A stretch of DNA of 64,000 nt from positions 1-64,000 of the forward strand of contig CAYGJL010000016.1 of the NCBI GenBank assembly GCA_964350145.1, given 5' to 3'. Position numbers and translations under genes: made by a program. The notes below the pieces were generated by a model, which made no database searches, was not told the origin of the DNA, and was given only the letters and a program-made list of their open reading frames with translations. Source of the DNA: JACDCY01 sp964350145 (GTDB taxonomy: Bacteria > Gemmatimonadota > Gemmatimonadetes > Gemmatimonadales > Gemmatimonadaceae). Below are positions 1 to 8,920 of the stretch, piece after piece; the stretch's first letter is position 1; each line of letters begins with the position of its first letter.

Positions 1-2735
1 CCCCGGTGCCCGCCCTCGGGCCCGAGATCGATGATCCAATCCGCGGTCTTGATCACGTCGAGGTTGTGCTCGATCACCAGCACCGTGTTCCCGCGATCCA
101 CCAGCCGGTGCAGCACGTGCAGCAGCATCCGCACGTCCTCGAAGTGCAATCCGGTAGTCGGCTCGTCGAGTATGTAAAACGTGCGCCCCGTGTCGCGCTT
201 GGACAGCTCGGTCGCGAGCTTCACGCGCTGCGCCTCGCCGCCGGACAATGTCGTCGCGCTCTGCCCGAGGTGGATGTAGCCGAGCCCGACGTCGGTGAGC
301 GTCTGCAGCTTCTGATGGATGCGCGGCTGATTCTGGAACATCTCCAGCGCGTCCTCGACCGTCAGTTCGAGCACGTCCGAGATGCTGGCGCCGCGGAAGC
401 GCACCTCCAGCGTCTCTCTATTGTAGCGCTTCCCCTTGCACACGTCGCACGGCACGTACACGTCCGGCAGGAAGTGCATCTCGATCTTCACCAGGCCGTC
501 GCCCTGGCACGCCTCGCACCGCCCGCCCTTCACGTTGAAGGAAAATCTTCCCGGCCCGTACCCGCGGATCTTCGCCTCCGGCAGCTCCGCGAACAGCTCG
601 CGGATCGGTGTGAACAGCCCGGTGTACGTCGCCGGGTTCGACCGTGGCGTGCGCCCGATCGGGCTCTGGTCTATGTCAATGACCTTGTCGAGATGCTGCA
701 GCCCGCGGATCGCCTTGTGGGCGCCGGGTATCACGCGCGCCCGGTAGAAATGCCGCGCGAGCGCGCTGTGCAGAATGTCCTCGATCAGCGTGCTCTTCCC
801 CGAGCCCGACACTCCCGTTACCGCGACGAACAATCCCAGTGGAATTTCGACGTCGAGGTTCCGCAGGTTGTGCTCCTTCGCGCCTTCTATGCGGATCACT
901 TTCTCCGGATCCATCGGCCGGCGCTTCGCGGGGATCGGCACCGACTCTTCGCCGCGCAGATACTTGCCCGTGAGCGACGCAGGATTCGCCATGAGATCGG
1001 CCAGCGTTCCGTGCGCGATCACCTCGCCGCCGTGCTTGCCCGCGCCGGGCCCGAGGTCAATGATGTGGTCGGCCGCGCGCATCGTCTCCTCGTCGTGCTC
1101 CACGACGATGACGGTGTTGCCGAGGTCGCGCAGATGCTTGAGCGTCGCGAGCAGGCGGCCGTTGTCGCGCTGGTGCAGGCCGATGGACGGCTCGTCCAGG
1201 ATGTACAGCACGCCCACGAGCCGGGAGCCGATTTGCGTCGCCAACCGGATGCGCTGCGCTTCCCCGCCCGACAGGCTCTCCGCGGCGCGGCCCAGGGTCA
1301 GATAGTCGAGCCCGACGTCCTCGAGAAAGCGCAACCGGTCGCGCACTTCCTTTAGAATGGGGCCCGCGATGTCGGCGTCGAGCCCGCGCTTGCCGTTGCC
1401 GCGCACGGGAACGCCGGTGAAGAATGCGAGCGCGTCGGTGACGGACATCTCCACGACTTCGCCGACGTTCTTGCCCGCGACCGTGACCGCGAGCGATTCC
1501 GGCTTGAGCCGCCGGCCACCGCACACCGTGCACGGGCGCACCATCATGTACTCCTCCAACTCCAGTCGCACGGAATCCGATTCCGTCTCGTCGTACCGGC
1601 GCTGGATGTTGGAGACGATCCCTTCCCACTTCTCCGGCGCGGCCTTGCCGCTGCGCGAAGCGATCGAGCCGTACAGCAGCACGCGCCTCACGTCCGCGGA
1701 GAGCTTGCCCCACGGCAGGTTGAGGTCGAAGCCGAGCGTCTTGGCGAGCGGCGGCAGGATCACGCGCCGGAGGTAGCTGTCGGGCTCGCCCCACGGGAGA
1801 ATCACGCCTTCGAGAATGCTGATGCTCGGATCGCCGAGTATCAGCTCTTCGCTCACTTCGCGGCGGGTGCCGAGCCCGCCGCACGCGGTGCACGCGCCGA
1901 ACGGCGAGTTGAAGGAGAAGTGCCGCGGCTCCAGCTCCGGCAGCGAGATCCCGCAGTCGGGGCAGCCGTACCGCTCCGAGAACATGCGCGACCGCTTGGC
2001 GGCGGTCTCGTCCACCAGCACGACTTCGACGATCCCCTCCGCGGTCTTCAGGGCGGTCTCCAGCGAATCGGTCAGGCGCCCGCGGTCGTCCGCGCGCACG
2101 ACCAGCCGGTCCACGATCACGGCGATCGTGTGGTTGAGCTTCTTGCTCAGCTTCGGAGGGTCGGCCAGCTCCGCCGGCTTGCCGTCCACGTATGCGCGCA
2201 CAAAGCCCTGCTTCCGCGCCGCCTCGAACAACTCCTTGAACTCGCCCTTCCGCTGCCGCACGAGCGGCGCGAGGATCTCGACGCGCGTTCCGTCCGGCCA
2301 GGTGAGGATCGTGTCCGCGATCTGGCTGGCGTTCTGCCGGCCGACTTCGTTGCCGCAGCTGGGGCAGTGCGGCGTGCCGGCGCGCGCGTACAGCAGCCGC
2401 AGGTAATCGTAGATCTCGGTGACGGTGCCGACCGTCGAGCGCGGGTTGTGACCCGCGGTCTTCTGCTCGATGGATATCGCGGGCGAGAGCCCTTCGATGG
2501 AATCGACGTCCGGCTTCTCCATCAGCCCCAGGAACTGGCGCGCGTACGCCGACAATGATTCGACGTACCTTCGCTGGCCCTCGGCATAAATGGTGTCGAA
2601 CGCGAGCGAGGACTTGCCGGAGCCGGACAGGCCGGTGATGACGGTCAGCTTGTCGCGGGGGATGGTGACGTCGATGTTGCGGAGGTTGTGCTCCCGCGCG
2701 CCCCGAACGACTAGAGATTCCTCGGCCATAGCCAT
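1..2735 (-). CDS. uvrA: Excinuclease ABC subunit UvrA, C-terminus beyond window edge
   Basis: UvrA is the damage-sensing ATPase of nucleotide excision repair; as a dimer it loads UvrB at lesions. Reading from ATG at 2735 (a second in-frame ATG lies at 2729) gives 911 residues with no stop before position 1, so some 30-50 C-terminal residues are missing. Both ABC modules are visible: Walker A GLSGSGKSS and GVSGSGKST, zinc-binding CPSC/CPDC/CTAC and CEAC/CDVC pairs, two LSGGEAQR signatures, and Walker B LDEPSIGLH and LDEPTTGLH. No LexA-like box was seen upstream. It diverges from cutA across a palindromic repeat. A large overlapping minus-strand frame (1057-2766) is a shadow. Confidence 0.97.
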   Translation of the reverse strand, partial: MAMAEESLVVRGAREHNLRNIDVTIPRDKLTVITGLSGSGKSSLAFDTIYAEGQRRYVESLSAYARQFLGLMEKPDVDSIEGLSPAISIEQKTAGHNPRSTVGTVTEIYDYLRLLYARAGTPHCPSCGNEVGRQNASQIADTILTWPDGTRVEILAPLVRQRKGEFKELFEAARKQGFVRAYVDGKPAELADPPKLSKKLNHTIAVIVDRLVVRADDRGRLTDSLETALKTAEGIVEVVLVDETAAKRSRMFSERYGCPDCGISLPELEPRHFSFNSPFGACTACGGLGTRREVSEELILGDPSISILEGVILPWGEPDSYLRRVILPPLAKTLGFDLNLPWGKLSADVRRVLLYGSIASRSGKAAPEKWEGIVSNIQRRYDETESDSVRLELEEYMMVRPCTVCGGRRLKPESLAVTVAGKNVGEVVEMSVTDALAFFTGVPVRGNGKRGLDADIAGPILKEVRDRLRFLEDVGLDYLTLGRAAESLSGGEAQRIRLATQIGSRLVGVLYILDEPSIGLHQRDNGRLLATLKHLRDLGNTVIVVEHDEETMRAADHIIDLGPGAGKHGGEVIAHGTLADLMANPASLTGKYLRGEESVPIPAKRRPMDPEKVIRIEGAKEHNLRNLDVEIPLGLFVAVTGVSGSGKSTLIEDILHSALARHFYRARVIPGAHKAIRGLQHLDKVIDIDQSPIGRTPRSNPATYTGLFTPIRELFAELPEAKIRGYGPGRFSFNVKGGRCEACQGDGLVKIEMHFLPDVYVPCDVCKGKRYNRETLEVRFRGASISDVLELTVEDALEMFQNQPRIHQKLQTLTDVGLGYIHLGQSATTLSGGEAQRVKLATELSKRDTGRTFYILDEPTTGLHFEDVRMLLHVLHRLVDRGNTVLVIEHNLDVIKTADWIIDLGPEGGHR

Positions 2736-2782
2736 TTAAGTTCGCGGGTTGTGGGCTTCGATTCAACCGAGCGGAGTAGCGA

Positions 2783-2957
2783 AGACTCCGGATTACGGAC
2801 CCTTGCGGCCTCAGGACTAACTACAATCGACGATCGACGACTAAGTGAGGACTGAGGACTGAGGAGAGAGGCCTTCCGCGATCCTCAGCCCTCGATTAAT
2901 CGCCGATCCGCGATGGTAGTTAGTCCTGAGGCCGCAAAGGTCCGCAATCCGAAATCA
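2783..2957. repeat. Long palindromic repeat, family A, copy 1
   Basis: An imperfect palindrome whose outer arms are 28 nt (2797-2824 and 2916-2943) with one mismatch. The interior is also partly self-complementary and carries the word GAGGACT repeated. A copy about 93% identical over some 140 nt lies near 21587-21755. Both copies sit between divergent genes, so they lie in promoter regions rather than at gene ends. No coding potential was seen. Confidence 0.85.
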
Positions 2958-3004
2958 CAACTAAGGAGGTAGATTAGGCGGTCTTCAACCCGGAACTCTC
3001 AAGC

Positions 3005-3340
3005 ATGGCGCACACCGATGCGGTCGTGGTTCTCACGACGGTTGCAAACGAGGAAGAAGGGCTCAAGCTCGTCCGCGCCCTGCTCGACCAACGGGTGATC
3101 GCCTGCGGCACTCTCCTCCCCGGCGCCCGGTCGCTGTACCGCTGGGAAGGCAAGATCGCCGACGAGCGCGAGGTCGTGATCCTGCTCAAGACACGCTCGG
3201 GGACGATCTCCGCGCTCGAGAAGTCCTTCGGCGAGCTGCATCCGTACAAGGTCCCGGAGCTGCTCGTGCTCTCGGTGGACGCCGGGCTGGAGAAATACAT
3301 TTCCTGGATTGGCGACGAGACCAGCCTGGCGATAGTGTGA
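3005..3340 (+). CDS. cutA: CutA1 divalent-cation tolerance protein
   Basis: A 111-residue protein matching the CutA1 family in length and pattern: an N-terminal VVLTTVANEEEG strand, an IACGTLLPGARSLYRW segment, the EREVVILLKT strand and a C-terminal PELLVLSVDAGLEKYISWI. CutA1 forms a very stable trimer of ferredoxin-like folds linked to copper tolerance; its molecular role is still debated. The usual ACVNI is ACGTL here, a conservative variant. The stop overlaps the GTG start of the next gene by 4 nt, so the two are probably co-translated. A perfect Shine-Dalgarno-like TAAGGAGGT lies at 2962-2970, too far upstream to serve this ATG. Confidence 0.93.
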   Translation: MAHTDAVVVLTTVANEEEGLKLVRALLDQRVIACGTLLPGARSLYRWEGKIADEREVVILLKTRSGTISALEKSFGELHPYKVPELLVLSVDAGLEKYISWIGDETSLAIV

Positions 3341-4191
3341 GCCGGCGCGGGATCGGTTTCGCGGTGCTGGTCGTCTGGGCGGCCGCCGTCGGGCTGCTCG
3401 TCTCGCGCAGTATCAACCGCGACCCCGTCGAGGTGCTGGCGATCGCCGCGCTCCGCATCCAGCCGCGCAGCCTGTACTACACGATCGAGCACGAGGGCGC
3501 GATAGTGGGCGCGGCGTCGTCGGAGATCGACACGCTGCCGACGAGCATCATCGCGACTGATTACGTCGAGGGCGTTTTGCCGGTCGCGGACAGCACCATA
3601 GACCTGCGCCTCCGCGCGCGCTCCAGCTTCACCCGCGCGCTCTCGTTCCGCGAGATACGAATCCTGCTGCAGCCGGCCGGCGACTCCATCACCGTCGTGA
3701 TCCAGCGCGCATCCGAGGATTCCCTGCGCGTGATCGGCGATCGCGGCGGCACGATCCTCGGCACGCAGGAGATCGCCGCGCGGGATCCCGTCTTCATGCC
3801 GCAGTGGGCCGCGCTGCCGTTGATGCTGGTCGAGGAGCCGCGGCCCGGAGCGAGCAGGACCGTGCGCATTCTCGACCCGCGCACGCGGATCGCGCGGGCG
3901 AGTCCGCTCCGCATAACCGCCGAATCGGTGTTCGTGGTCGTGGACAGCGCTCGCTTCGATAGCGCGGGCCGCACCTGGGTCCCCGCTCTCCGTGACACGG
4001 TCCGTGCCTGGCGCGTGACCGGCGAAGGGCTGCCGCCCACGTTCTGGATCGACGTCGCCGGACGGATCGTCGAGGCCGTGGACGAGCGGGGACTCGCGCT
4101 GCGCCGCACGGCCTACGAGATAGCGTTCGAGAACTGGCGCGCGGCGCGCCGGGCGCGGACGGTTACATCGGAGCCCGCCGCGCGTCCATAG
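3337..4191 (+). CDS. Membrane-anchored or secreted protein of unknown function
   Basis: A 284-residue protein that I do not recognise. It starts with GTG inside the cutA stop (GTGA overlap). Residues about 6-24 form one hydrophobic segment (signal anchor or uncleaved signal), so the rest probably lies outside the cytoplasm. The body is beta-rich with YTIEHEGAIVGAASSEID early on, resembling extracytoplasmic domains found beside transglutaminase-like or transporter genes, and an Arg/Ala-rich tail. It ends 16 nt before an ABC ATPase on the same strand, so it may belong to one operon with the exporter and could be an accessory protein; that is inference from position only. Confidence 0.7.
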   Translation: MSRRGIGFAVLVVWAAAVGLLVSRSINRDPVEVLAIAALRIQPRSLYYTIEHEGAIVGAASSEIDTLPTSIIATDYVEGVLPVADSTIDLRLRARSSFTRALSFREIRILLQPAGDSITVVIQRASEDSLRVIGDRGGTILGTQEIAARDPVFMPQWAALPLMLVEEPRPGASRTVRILDPRTRIARASPLRITAESVFVVVDSARFDSAGRTWVPALRDTVRAWRVTGEGLPPTFWIDVAGRIVEAVDERGLALRRTAYEIAFENWRAARRARTVTSEPAARP

Positions 4192-4207
4192 CCATCAGCT
4201 CCCGCCA

Positions 4208-4966
4208 ATGATTCAACTCTGTTCCCTCAGCAAGCGTTACGGCGGGTTCACCGCCGTGAACTCGATAGATCTCACCGTCGCCCGCGGCGAGATCTTCGGA
4301 TTTCTCGGACCCAACGGCGCCGGAAAAACGACGACGCTGCGAATGATCGCCGGCATTCTGCTCCCCACCGCCGGCACCGTGCTGATCGGCGACGTGGACG
4401 TCGTCCAGCAGCCGTTGCTGGCGAAAACGAAGCTCGGCTTCATCCCCGACCGCCCGTTCATTTACGAGAAGCTCACCGGAGCCGAGTTCCTCCGCTTCGT
4501 CGCCGGGCTGTACGACCAGCAGGGATCCGTGGTCGAGAACCGCGCGCGCGAGCTGCTCGCGCTGTTCGATCTCGAGGACTGGCGCGACGAGCTCGTCGAG
4601 AGCTACAGCCACGGCATGCGCCAGAAGCTCATCATCTCCAGCGCGTTCGTGCATCGCCCGGAAGTGATCATCGTTGACGAACCGATGGTCGGCCTCGATC
4701 CGAAGGCAGCGCGCACATTGAAAGATTTGTTCCGCGAGTACGTGAACCGCGGGCACACGATCATGATGTCCACGCACACGCTGGAGGTCGCCGAGTCGCT
4801 GTGCGACCGGATCACGATCATCCAGGGCGGAAAGATCCGCGCGGAAGGAACGATGGCGGAGCTGCGCACGCAGTCCGAGGACGGCACCGAGAGGCTCGAG
4901 GCGATTTTCCTCAAGCTCACCGGCGAGGAAGCCAAACGGCACCTGCTGCAAGTGCTCGATGCGTGA
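4208..4966 (+). CDS. ABC transporter ATP-binding protein (exporter type)
   Basis: A 252-residue ABC ATPase that powers the membrane protein encoded next. Walker A GPNGAGKTT lies at about residues 35-43, the signature is degenerate (YSHGMRQK in place of LSGGQ), Walker B is VIIVDEP followed by the D-loop region GLDPKAA, and the switch histidine is in STHTLEVAE. The family resembles CcmA/NatA-type ATPases of ABC-2 exporters. Its stop overlaps the permease start by 8 nt, indicating translational coupling. The substrate cannot be read from sequence. Confidence 0.93.
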   Translation: MIQLCSLSKRYGGFTAVNSIDLTVARGEIFGFLGPNGAGKTTTLRMIAGILLPTAGTVLIGDVDVVQQPLLAKTKLGFIPDRPFIYEKLTGAEFLRFVAGLYDQQGSVVENRARELLALFDLEDWRDELVESYSHGMRQKLIISSAFVHRPEVIIVDEPMVGLDPKAARTLKDLFREYVNRGHTIMMSTHTLEVAESLCDRITIIQGGKIRAEGTMAELRTQSEDGTERLEAIFLKLTGEEAKRHLLQVLDA

Positions 4967-6635
4967 GCTGTTCCACCTGCTCCTGCCGAAGTGGTGGACC
5001 GCCCGCGCGCGCTCCACGGCGTCGGCCCGGGGCCGCGCGTCGCGCTGGCTGTTCTTCGCCATCGCCGGCGCCTTCTTCTGGGTGGTTGTCTTCGGGGTCC
5101 TCTATCGGGTCCTCGGCTACTTTCGCGGTATCCCCGAGATAGGAGCGCTGCTCGCCGGCAAGCTGCTGGGGCTGATGCTGCTCAGCTTCTTTGCGCTGCT
5201 GCTGCTATCGAACATCGTCACGGCGCTGTCGAGCTTTTTCCTCGCGCGCGATCTCGACCTGCTCGTCTCCGCGCCGGTGGACTGGCTCAAGCTGTACGGC
5301 GCGAAGCTGCTCGAGACAGCGGTGAATTCGAGCTGGATGGTCGTGCTGATGGCCCTGCCGGTGTTCACCGCGTACGGGCGGATCTACGAAGGCGGCTGGT
5401 GGTTTCCGCTGGTCGCTCTCGCGATCTTCGTTCCGCTCCTGCTTATCCCCGCCGTGCTCGGCAGCGCGATCACGCTGCTGCTGGTCAACATCTTTCCGGC
5501 CCGCCGAACGCGGGACATCCTCGGACTGGTGACCGCGCTGTCAGCGGCCGCGATCGCGCTGCTCGTGCGGCTGATCCGCCCCGAGCAGTTCGCGCGTCCG
5601 GAATCGTTCCGCTCGCTGGTGGATTTCATCGCCCTGCTGCGGACGCCGGCGTCGCCGGTATTGCCGAGCGAGTGGGCGCAGGCGGGAATGATGAGCTGGC
5701 TCACGTATGAGCCCGATTATCTGCCGTTCTTTCTGCTATGGTCCACGACCGCGGGGCTGATCGTGCTGGGCGCGGCGCTGCATCAGCGGCTGTACGCGCA
5801 GGGCTTCAGCAAGTCGCAGGAAAGCGCGTCGCGCTTCAAGAAGCCCGACCCGGCGAAGGGTTTCGCACGCAGAATGCTCGCGCCGCTCTCGATCCGCAGG
5901 CGGGAGATGGTCCTGAAGGATATGCGGATTTTCTTCCGCGACACCACGCAGTGGTCGCAGCTCATTCTGCTGGCGGTGCTGGTGACCGTGTACATCTTCA
6001 ACATAAAGTTTTTGCCGCTCCGCACGGAGGGCGTGACGTTTTTGCTCGTGAACACCGTCCCTTTTCTCAATTTGGCGATCGCCGGCTTCGTGCTGTCCGC
6101 GGTGGCGGCGAGATTCGTCTTTCCGTCGGTCAGCCTCGAAGGACGCACCCTCTGGCTGCTCCGGTCCAGCCCGCTGCCGATGAAGGACGTGCTCTGGTCC
6201 AAGTTCTGGGTGGGGACGCTGCCGCTGCTCATCGTGGCGCTGGCGATCGTGTTCATCACCAACGTGCTGTTGCAGGTGACCGCGTTCATGATGTTCGTCT
6301 CGATCGCCACGATCACGCTGCTGACCTTCGCGCTGAGCGGGCTGGCGATGGGGTTCGGGACCATGTTCCCGCAGTACGAGACGGAGAACGCCGCGCAGAT
6401 CCCGACGTCGTTCGGCGGATTGTTCTACATGATGACGTCGATCGCGCTGATCGGCGCGGTGGTGGTGCTCGAGGCGCGGCCGGTGTACTCGTACATGCGG
6501 CTCATCACCTATCAGGGCGAAGCGGATCCGACTGATATGATCGTCGGGTTCGGGCTGGTTGCGCTGCTGTGCGTGGCGGCTACGCTGATTCCGCTGCGCG
6601 TGGCAGTGAGCCGGCTGGAGCGCGGGGAGACGTAA
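4959..6635 (+). CDS. ABC exporter membrane subunit
   Basis: A 558-residue integral membrane protein with around a dozen hydrophobic segments in two halves separated by a polar stretch near residues 275-315 (SKSQESASRFKKPDPAKGF). It is encoded directly after, and overlaps, an ABC ATPase gene, so the pair is a heteromeric exporter. Length and layout fit large ABC-2-like permeases of the putative ABC exporter type rather than the usual 250-residue ABC-2 subunits. The substrate is unknown. A family B hairpin begins 6 nt after the stop, between this gene and a convergent minus-strand gene. Confidence 0.88.
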   Translation: MRELFHLLLPKWWTARARSTASARGRASRWLFFAIAGAFFWVVVFGVLYRVLGYFRGIPEIGALLAGKLLGLMLLSFFALLLLSNIVTALSSFFLARDLDLLVSAPVDWLKLYGAKLLETAVNSSWMVVLMALPVFTAYGRIYEGGWWFPLVALAIFVPLLLIPAVLGSAITLLLVNIFPARRTRDILGLVTALSAAAIALLVRLIRPEQFARPESFRSLVDFIALLRTPASPVLPSEWAQAGMMSWLTYEPDYLPFFLLWSTTAGLIVLGAALHQRLYAQGFSKSQESASRFKKPDPAKGFARRMLAPLSIRRREMVLKDMRIFFRDTTQWSQLILLAVLVTVYIFNIKFLPLRTEGVTFLLVNTVPFLNLAIAGFVLSAVAARFVFPSVSLEGRTLWLLRSSPLPMKDVLWSKFWVGTLPLLIVALAIVFITNVLLQVTAFMMFVSIATITLLTFALSGLAMGFGTMFPQYETENAAQIPTSFGGLFYMMTSIALIGAVVVLEARPVYSYMRLITYQGEADPTDMIVGFGLVALLCVAATLIPLRVAVSRLERGET

Positions 6636-6640
6636 CGGCC

Positions 6641-6824
6641 GAACGACAGGTTAGGGTAAACGGTTTTTGGGTCTTAGCTGTGGGTTAACGGACTGGTTAA
6701 CTGTGGACGGCCTCGGGTTCGAGGCATACGGTTCGATCAACCCTCCACCATCAGCCATCAACCGGCGGCCAGTCAGTTAACCCGCAGCCAGGAACCTACG
6801 ACCGTTTACCCAAACCTGTCGTTC
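6641..6824. repeat. Long imperfect hairpin, family B, copy 1 (convergent junction)
   Basis: The left end starts GAACGACAGGTTAGGGTAAA and the reverse complement of the right end starts GAACGACAGGTTTGGGTAAA; complementarity continues inwards with gaps for about 65 nt per arm. Words such as GGGTTAAC and ACTGG recur. The element lies between convergent genes and its right arm encodes the last residues and stop of the minus-strand zinc-ribbon gene. A related copy is at 25706-25870. Confidence 0.8.
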
Positions 6825-7009
6825 TCCTCTGGACGAAGCAGCGCCGTGCCACAACTGGAGCAATAGCTCGCTTCCGGCTCGGTAAACGCTCCGCACTTCG
6901 GACACGCCGACTGGCCGACATCATGCGGCTTCGTCCCCGCCAGCAGCGGGTATAACACGTACCCCAGTGCGAGCAGCGCGAGCGTCGCACCGACCGCCAT
7001 CGCGATCAT
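6806..7009 (-). CDS. Small membrane-anchored zinc-ribbon protein
   Basis: A 67-residue protein: one N-terminal transmembrane segment (about residues 3-23) followed by a zinc ribbon with CPKC at 36-39 and CSSC at 50-53. Its ATG overlaps the TGA of the CcmF-like gene (ATGA), with GGAGG 5-10 nt upstream, so it is translated with that gene. This points to a role beside the cytochrome c assembly-like protein, perhaps as a small assembly factor, but the function is not established. The last residues (NDRFG) and the TAA stop are encoded inside the arm of a family B hairpin, so the C-terminus may have been set by insertion of the repeat. Confidence 0.75.
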   Translation of the reverse strand: MIAMAVGATLALLALGYVLYPLLAGTKPHDVGQSACPKCGAFTEPEASYCSSCGTALLRPEENDRFG

Positions 7010-8544
7010 TCGCTCCTCCGGCTCGCGCTCTCGACGAGCAGCAACGCCCCTCCGATGGCCAGAATGAATCCGGCGATCCACACCCAGCGCACGAGCGGAT
7101 TGAACGCAACGCGCAGCCGCACGGTCTCGTCGGCGCCGACTCCGACAAGCGTGACGTACACGTCCTGCCCGAGCGAGCCGAGTATTCCGGCCGTCGTCGC
7201 GGGCTCGAACGTGGGCGCGCCGCGGCTGTCCAGGTATTGCCGGCTCTCGCTCGTCACAATCCCGATGCTGCGCTCCGTTCTGGCGAGTTCGGCCGCCGCG
7301 GCCACGACCGATCGGTTGAGCTCGTTGTACTGCGACACGCCCTGACTGGTGAGCCGCCACGTCCGGCCGAACGGGTCGCGCACCTCTTCCGACGCGCCCG
7401 GACCGAGTGTGAGCCCATGTTCTTCCCGCAGCGCCTGTCCCGCCAGCGCGACGAGCAGCAGGCTGATTCCAGCGTAGACGACCGCGATTCCAAGCCGCCG
7501 CGGTGCAAGCGGCAACGCGGCACTCGGCGCCTCAGCCGCTTTGAGCAAGTGGAGCCGAGTCAGGAGGAGATAAGTGGACGCGGCGACCGCGAGCACCAGG
7601 AATCCCGCGAACCAGCCGGTCACCGGTGACCGCGCGAACGAATGCGCCGTGGAGATGATCCCGCCGCGCGCGAGGAACGCGCTGAACAGCGCGAGCGGGA
7701 ACGCCGACAGCAGCAGGACCACATTCAATTTTCGACGGCTCCCATGCCCTTCCCGCGCCGCGAGCGAATGCAGCAGCACCGTATTGACGAGCCACGGGAA
7801 CAACGCGGCGTTCGCGAGCGCGTCGAGCGCCCACTCGCCGTCCCAGTCAGGCTGCCGGTACGCCCACCACATGCCGAGCACGATCCCGATCGTGAGCAGG
7901 AGCCAGCCGGCGACCACCCAGCGCCTGGCCGCCGCGAGCCATTCGCCGTCGAGGCGGCGAGTCAGTAACCCGGCGATCGCGAACGCGAATGGCACGGCCG
8001 TGCACGCCAGTCCGGCGTAATGAGTCGGCGGATGCAGAATCATTCCCGCCGACTGCAGCAGTGGATTCATGCCCCGCCCATCGAGCGCCACCCCGTCGAG
8101 CCGCGCGTAGGGATTGGCGCCGAAGCAGAGCACCGCGACGGCGAACGCGAGCACGATCGCGAGCGTGCCCGTGACGTAGGGAAGAGATTGGGGACACCGC
8201 CGGCGATCGCCGACCACCGCCGCCGGTGCGCAAACGGAAAGCAGCAGCGCGAACAGCAGCAGCGCGCCAGCGGGCCCACCCCAGAACGCGGCCAGCGTGT
8301 ACACGAGCGGCAGATTGGCCGCGGTGAACGAGGCGACGTGCGCCAGCGAGAGGTCGTGCGCAACGAGCGCCGACCAGAGCCCGAGCGAAACGAGCAGCAG
8401 CATCGCGAGCGTGGCGTGGATGGCGCGTTCGCCGCTCGCGATCAAGTCGGCCCTGCCTTGCACGCCGCCGGCGAACGAGACAATCGCCCCCCACATGGCC
8501 AGCAGCAGCGCCACCCACAGCGAGAGCTCCCCGACGAGGATCAA
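7006..8544 (-). CDS. Divergent CcmF-like cytochrome c assembly protein
   Basis: A 512-residue polytopic protein of the CcmF/CcsA heme-handling family, whose members join heme to apocytochrome c on the outer face of the inner membrane. Family marks are GRGMNPLLQ at 157-164, HPPTHYAG at 171-178, LARGGIISTAHSFA, and a C-terminal extracytoplasmic domain before a last membrane helix. The heme-binding WWD motif (usually GGWWFWDPVENAS) reads WDGEWALDALANAA at 234-247, and the protein is over 100 residues shorter than typical CcmF. It starts with TTG after a GGGAGAG ribosome site and is followed by a coupled zinc-ribbon gene. It may be a specialised or weakened paralogue rather than the main CcmF. 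Confidence 0.82.
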   Translation of the reverse strand: MILVGELSLWVALLLAMWGAIVSFAGGVQGRADLIASGERAIHATLAMLLLVSLGLWSALVAHDLSLAHVASFTAANLPLVYTLAAFWGGPAGALLLFALLLSVCAPAAVVGDRRRCPQSLPYVTGTLAIVLAFAVAVLCFGANPYARLDGVALDGRGMNPLLQSAGMILHPPTHYAGLACTAVPFAFAIAGLLTRRLDGEWLAAARRWVVAGWLLLTIGIVLGMWWAYRQPDWDGEWALDALANAALFPWLVNTVLLHSLAAREGHGSRRKLNVVLLLSAFPLALFSAFLARGGIISTAHSFARSPVTGWFAGFLVLAVAASTYLLLTRLHLLKAAEAPSAALPLAPRRLGIAVVYAGISLLLVALAGQALREEHGLTLGPGASEEVRDPFGRTWRLTSQGVSQYNELNRSVVAAAAELARTERSIGIVTSESRQYLDSRGAPTFEPATTAGILGSLGQDVYVTLVGVGADETVRLRVAFNPLVRWVWIAGFILAIGGALLLVESASRRSE

Positions 8545-8578
8545 GCCCGCACTCTCCCGCGCCGCCGCGGGCTCCGGT

Positions 8579-8917
8579 TCACCTCTGCGCTTTGTTCACG
8601 AGCACGATCCCCGCGGCGAGCCCAGCGCCGTCCCACACCAGGTCCTTGTAGCTGAACGCTTTCTTCACGCGTCCGTCGTAGATCTCGCGCCCGACACCGA
8701 ATCCCACCGTCGCCGCGGTGGCCGACACGAACGCCCCGTCGTGCGACGCGCCGGCGGCCCGGGCGGAGCTGTACGCCATGCTCTGGATGAACGCCGACAT
8801 GAAGAAGTGCTTCATCTTGTCGGCACCCCACCATTTGTCGGCGGCGAGCGGGAAGGTGAGCGCTAGCAACGCAACACTGGCATGGCGGGATGTGAGGCGC
8901 CTGAGTGTTTTTCGCAT
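8579..8917 (-). CDS. YfiM/DUF2279-like exported protein
   Basis: A 112-residue protein with a short basic N-terminus and a hydrophobic stretch (residues about 13-25) that could be a signal peptide. DKMKHFFMSAFIQSMAYS, a glycine-rich GVGREIYDG and KDLVWDGAGLAAG match the pattern of YfiM-like small lipoproteins (DUF2279), here without a lipobox cysteine. The chosen ATG (8917) lies just beyond a family C hairpin; a longer frame would read through the repeat and is unlikely. It lies 35 nt upstream of the CcmF-like gene on the same strand, so it may share its transcript. The function is unknown. Confidence 0.7.
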   Translation of the reverse strand: MRKTLRRLTSRHASVALLALTFPLAADKWWGADKMKHFFMSAFIQSMAYSSARAAGASHDGAFVSATAATVGFGVGREIYDGRVKKAFSYKDLVWDGAGLAAGIVLVNKAQR

Positions 8918-8920
8918 GCC

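Noticed and set aside
1057..2766. Long minus-strand open frame of 569 codons across uvrA
   Set aside because: It is an out-of-frame shadow of uvrA: low-complexity Arg/Ala/Gly sequence with no family resemblance, while the true UvrA frame on the same strand has all motifs.
8020..8655. Plus-strand frame opposite the CcmF-like gene
   Set aside because: Arg/His/Gln-rich antisense shadow; the minus-strand frame shows clear membrane segments and family motifs.
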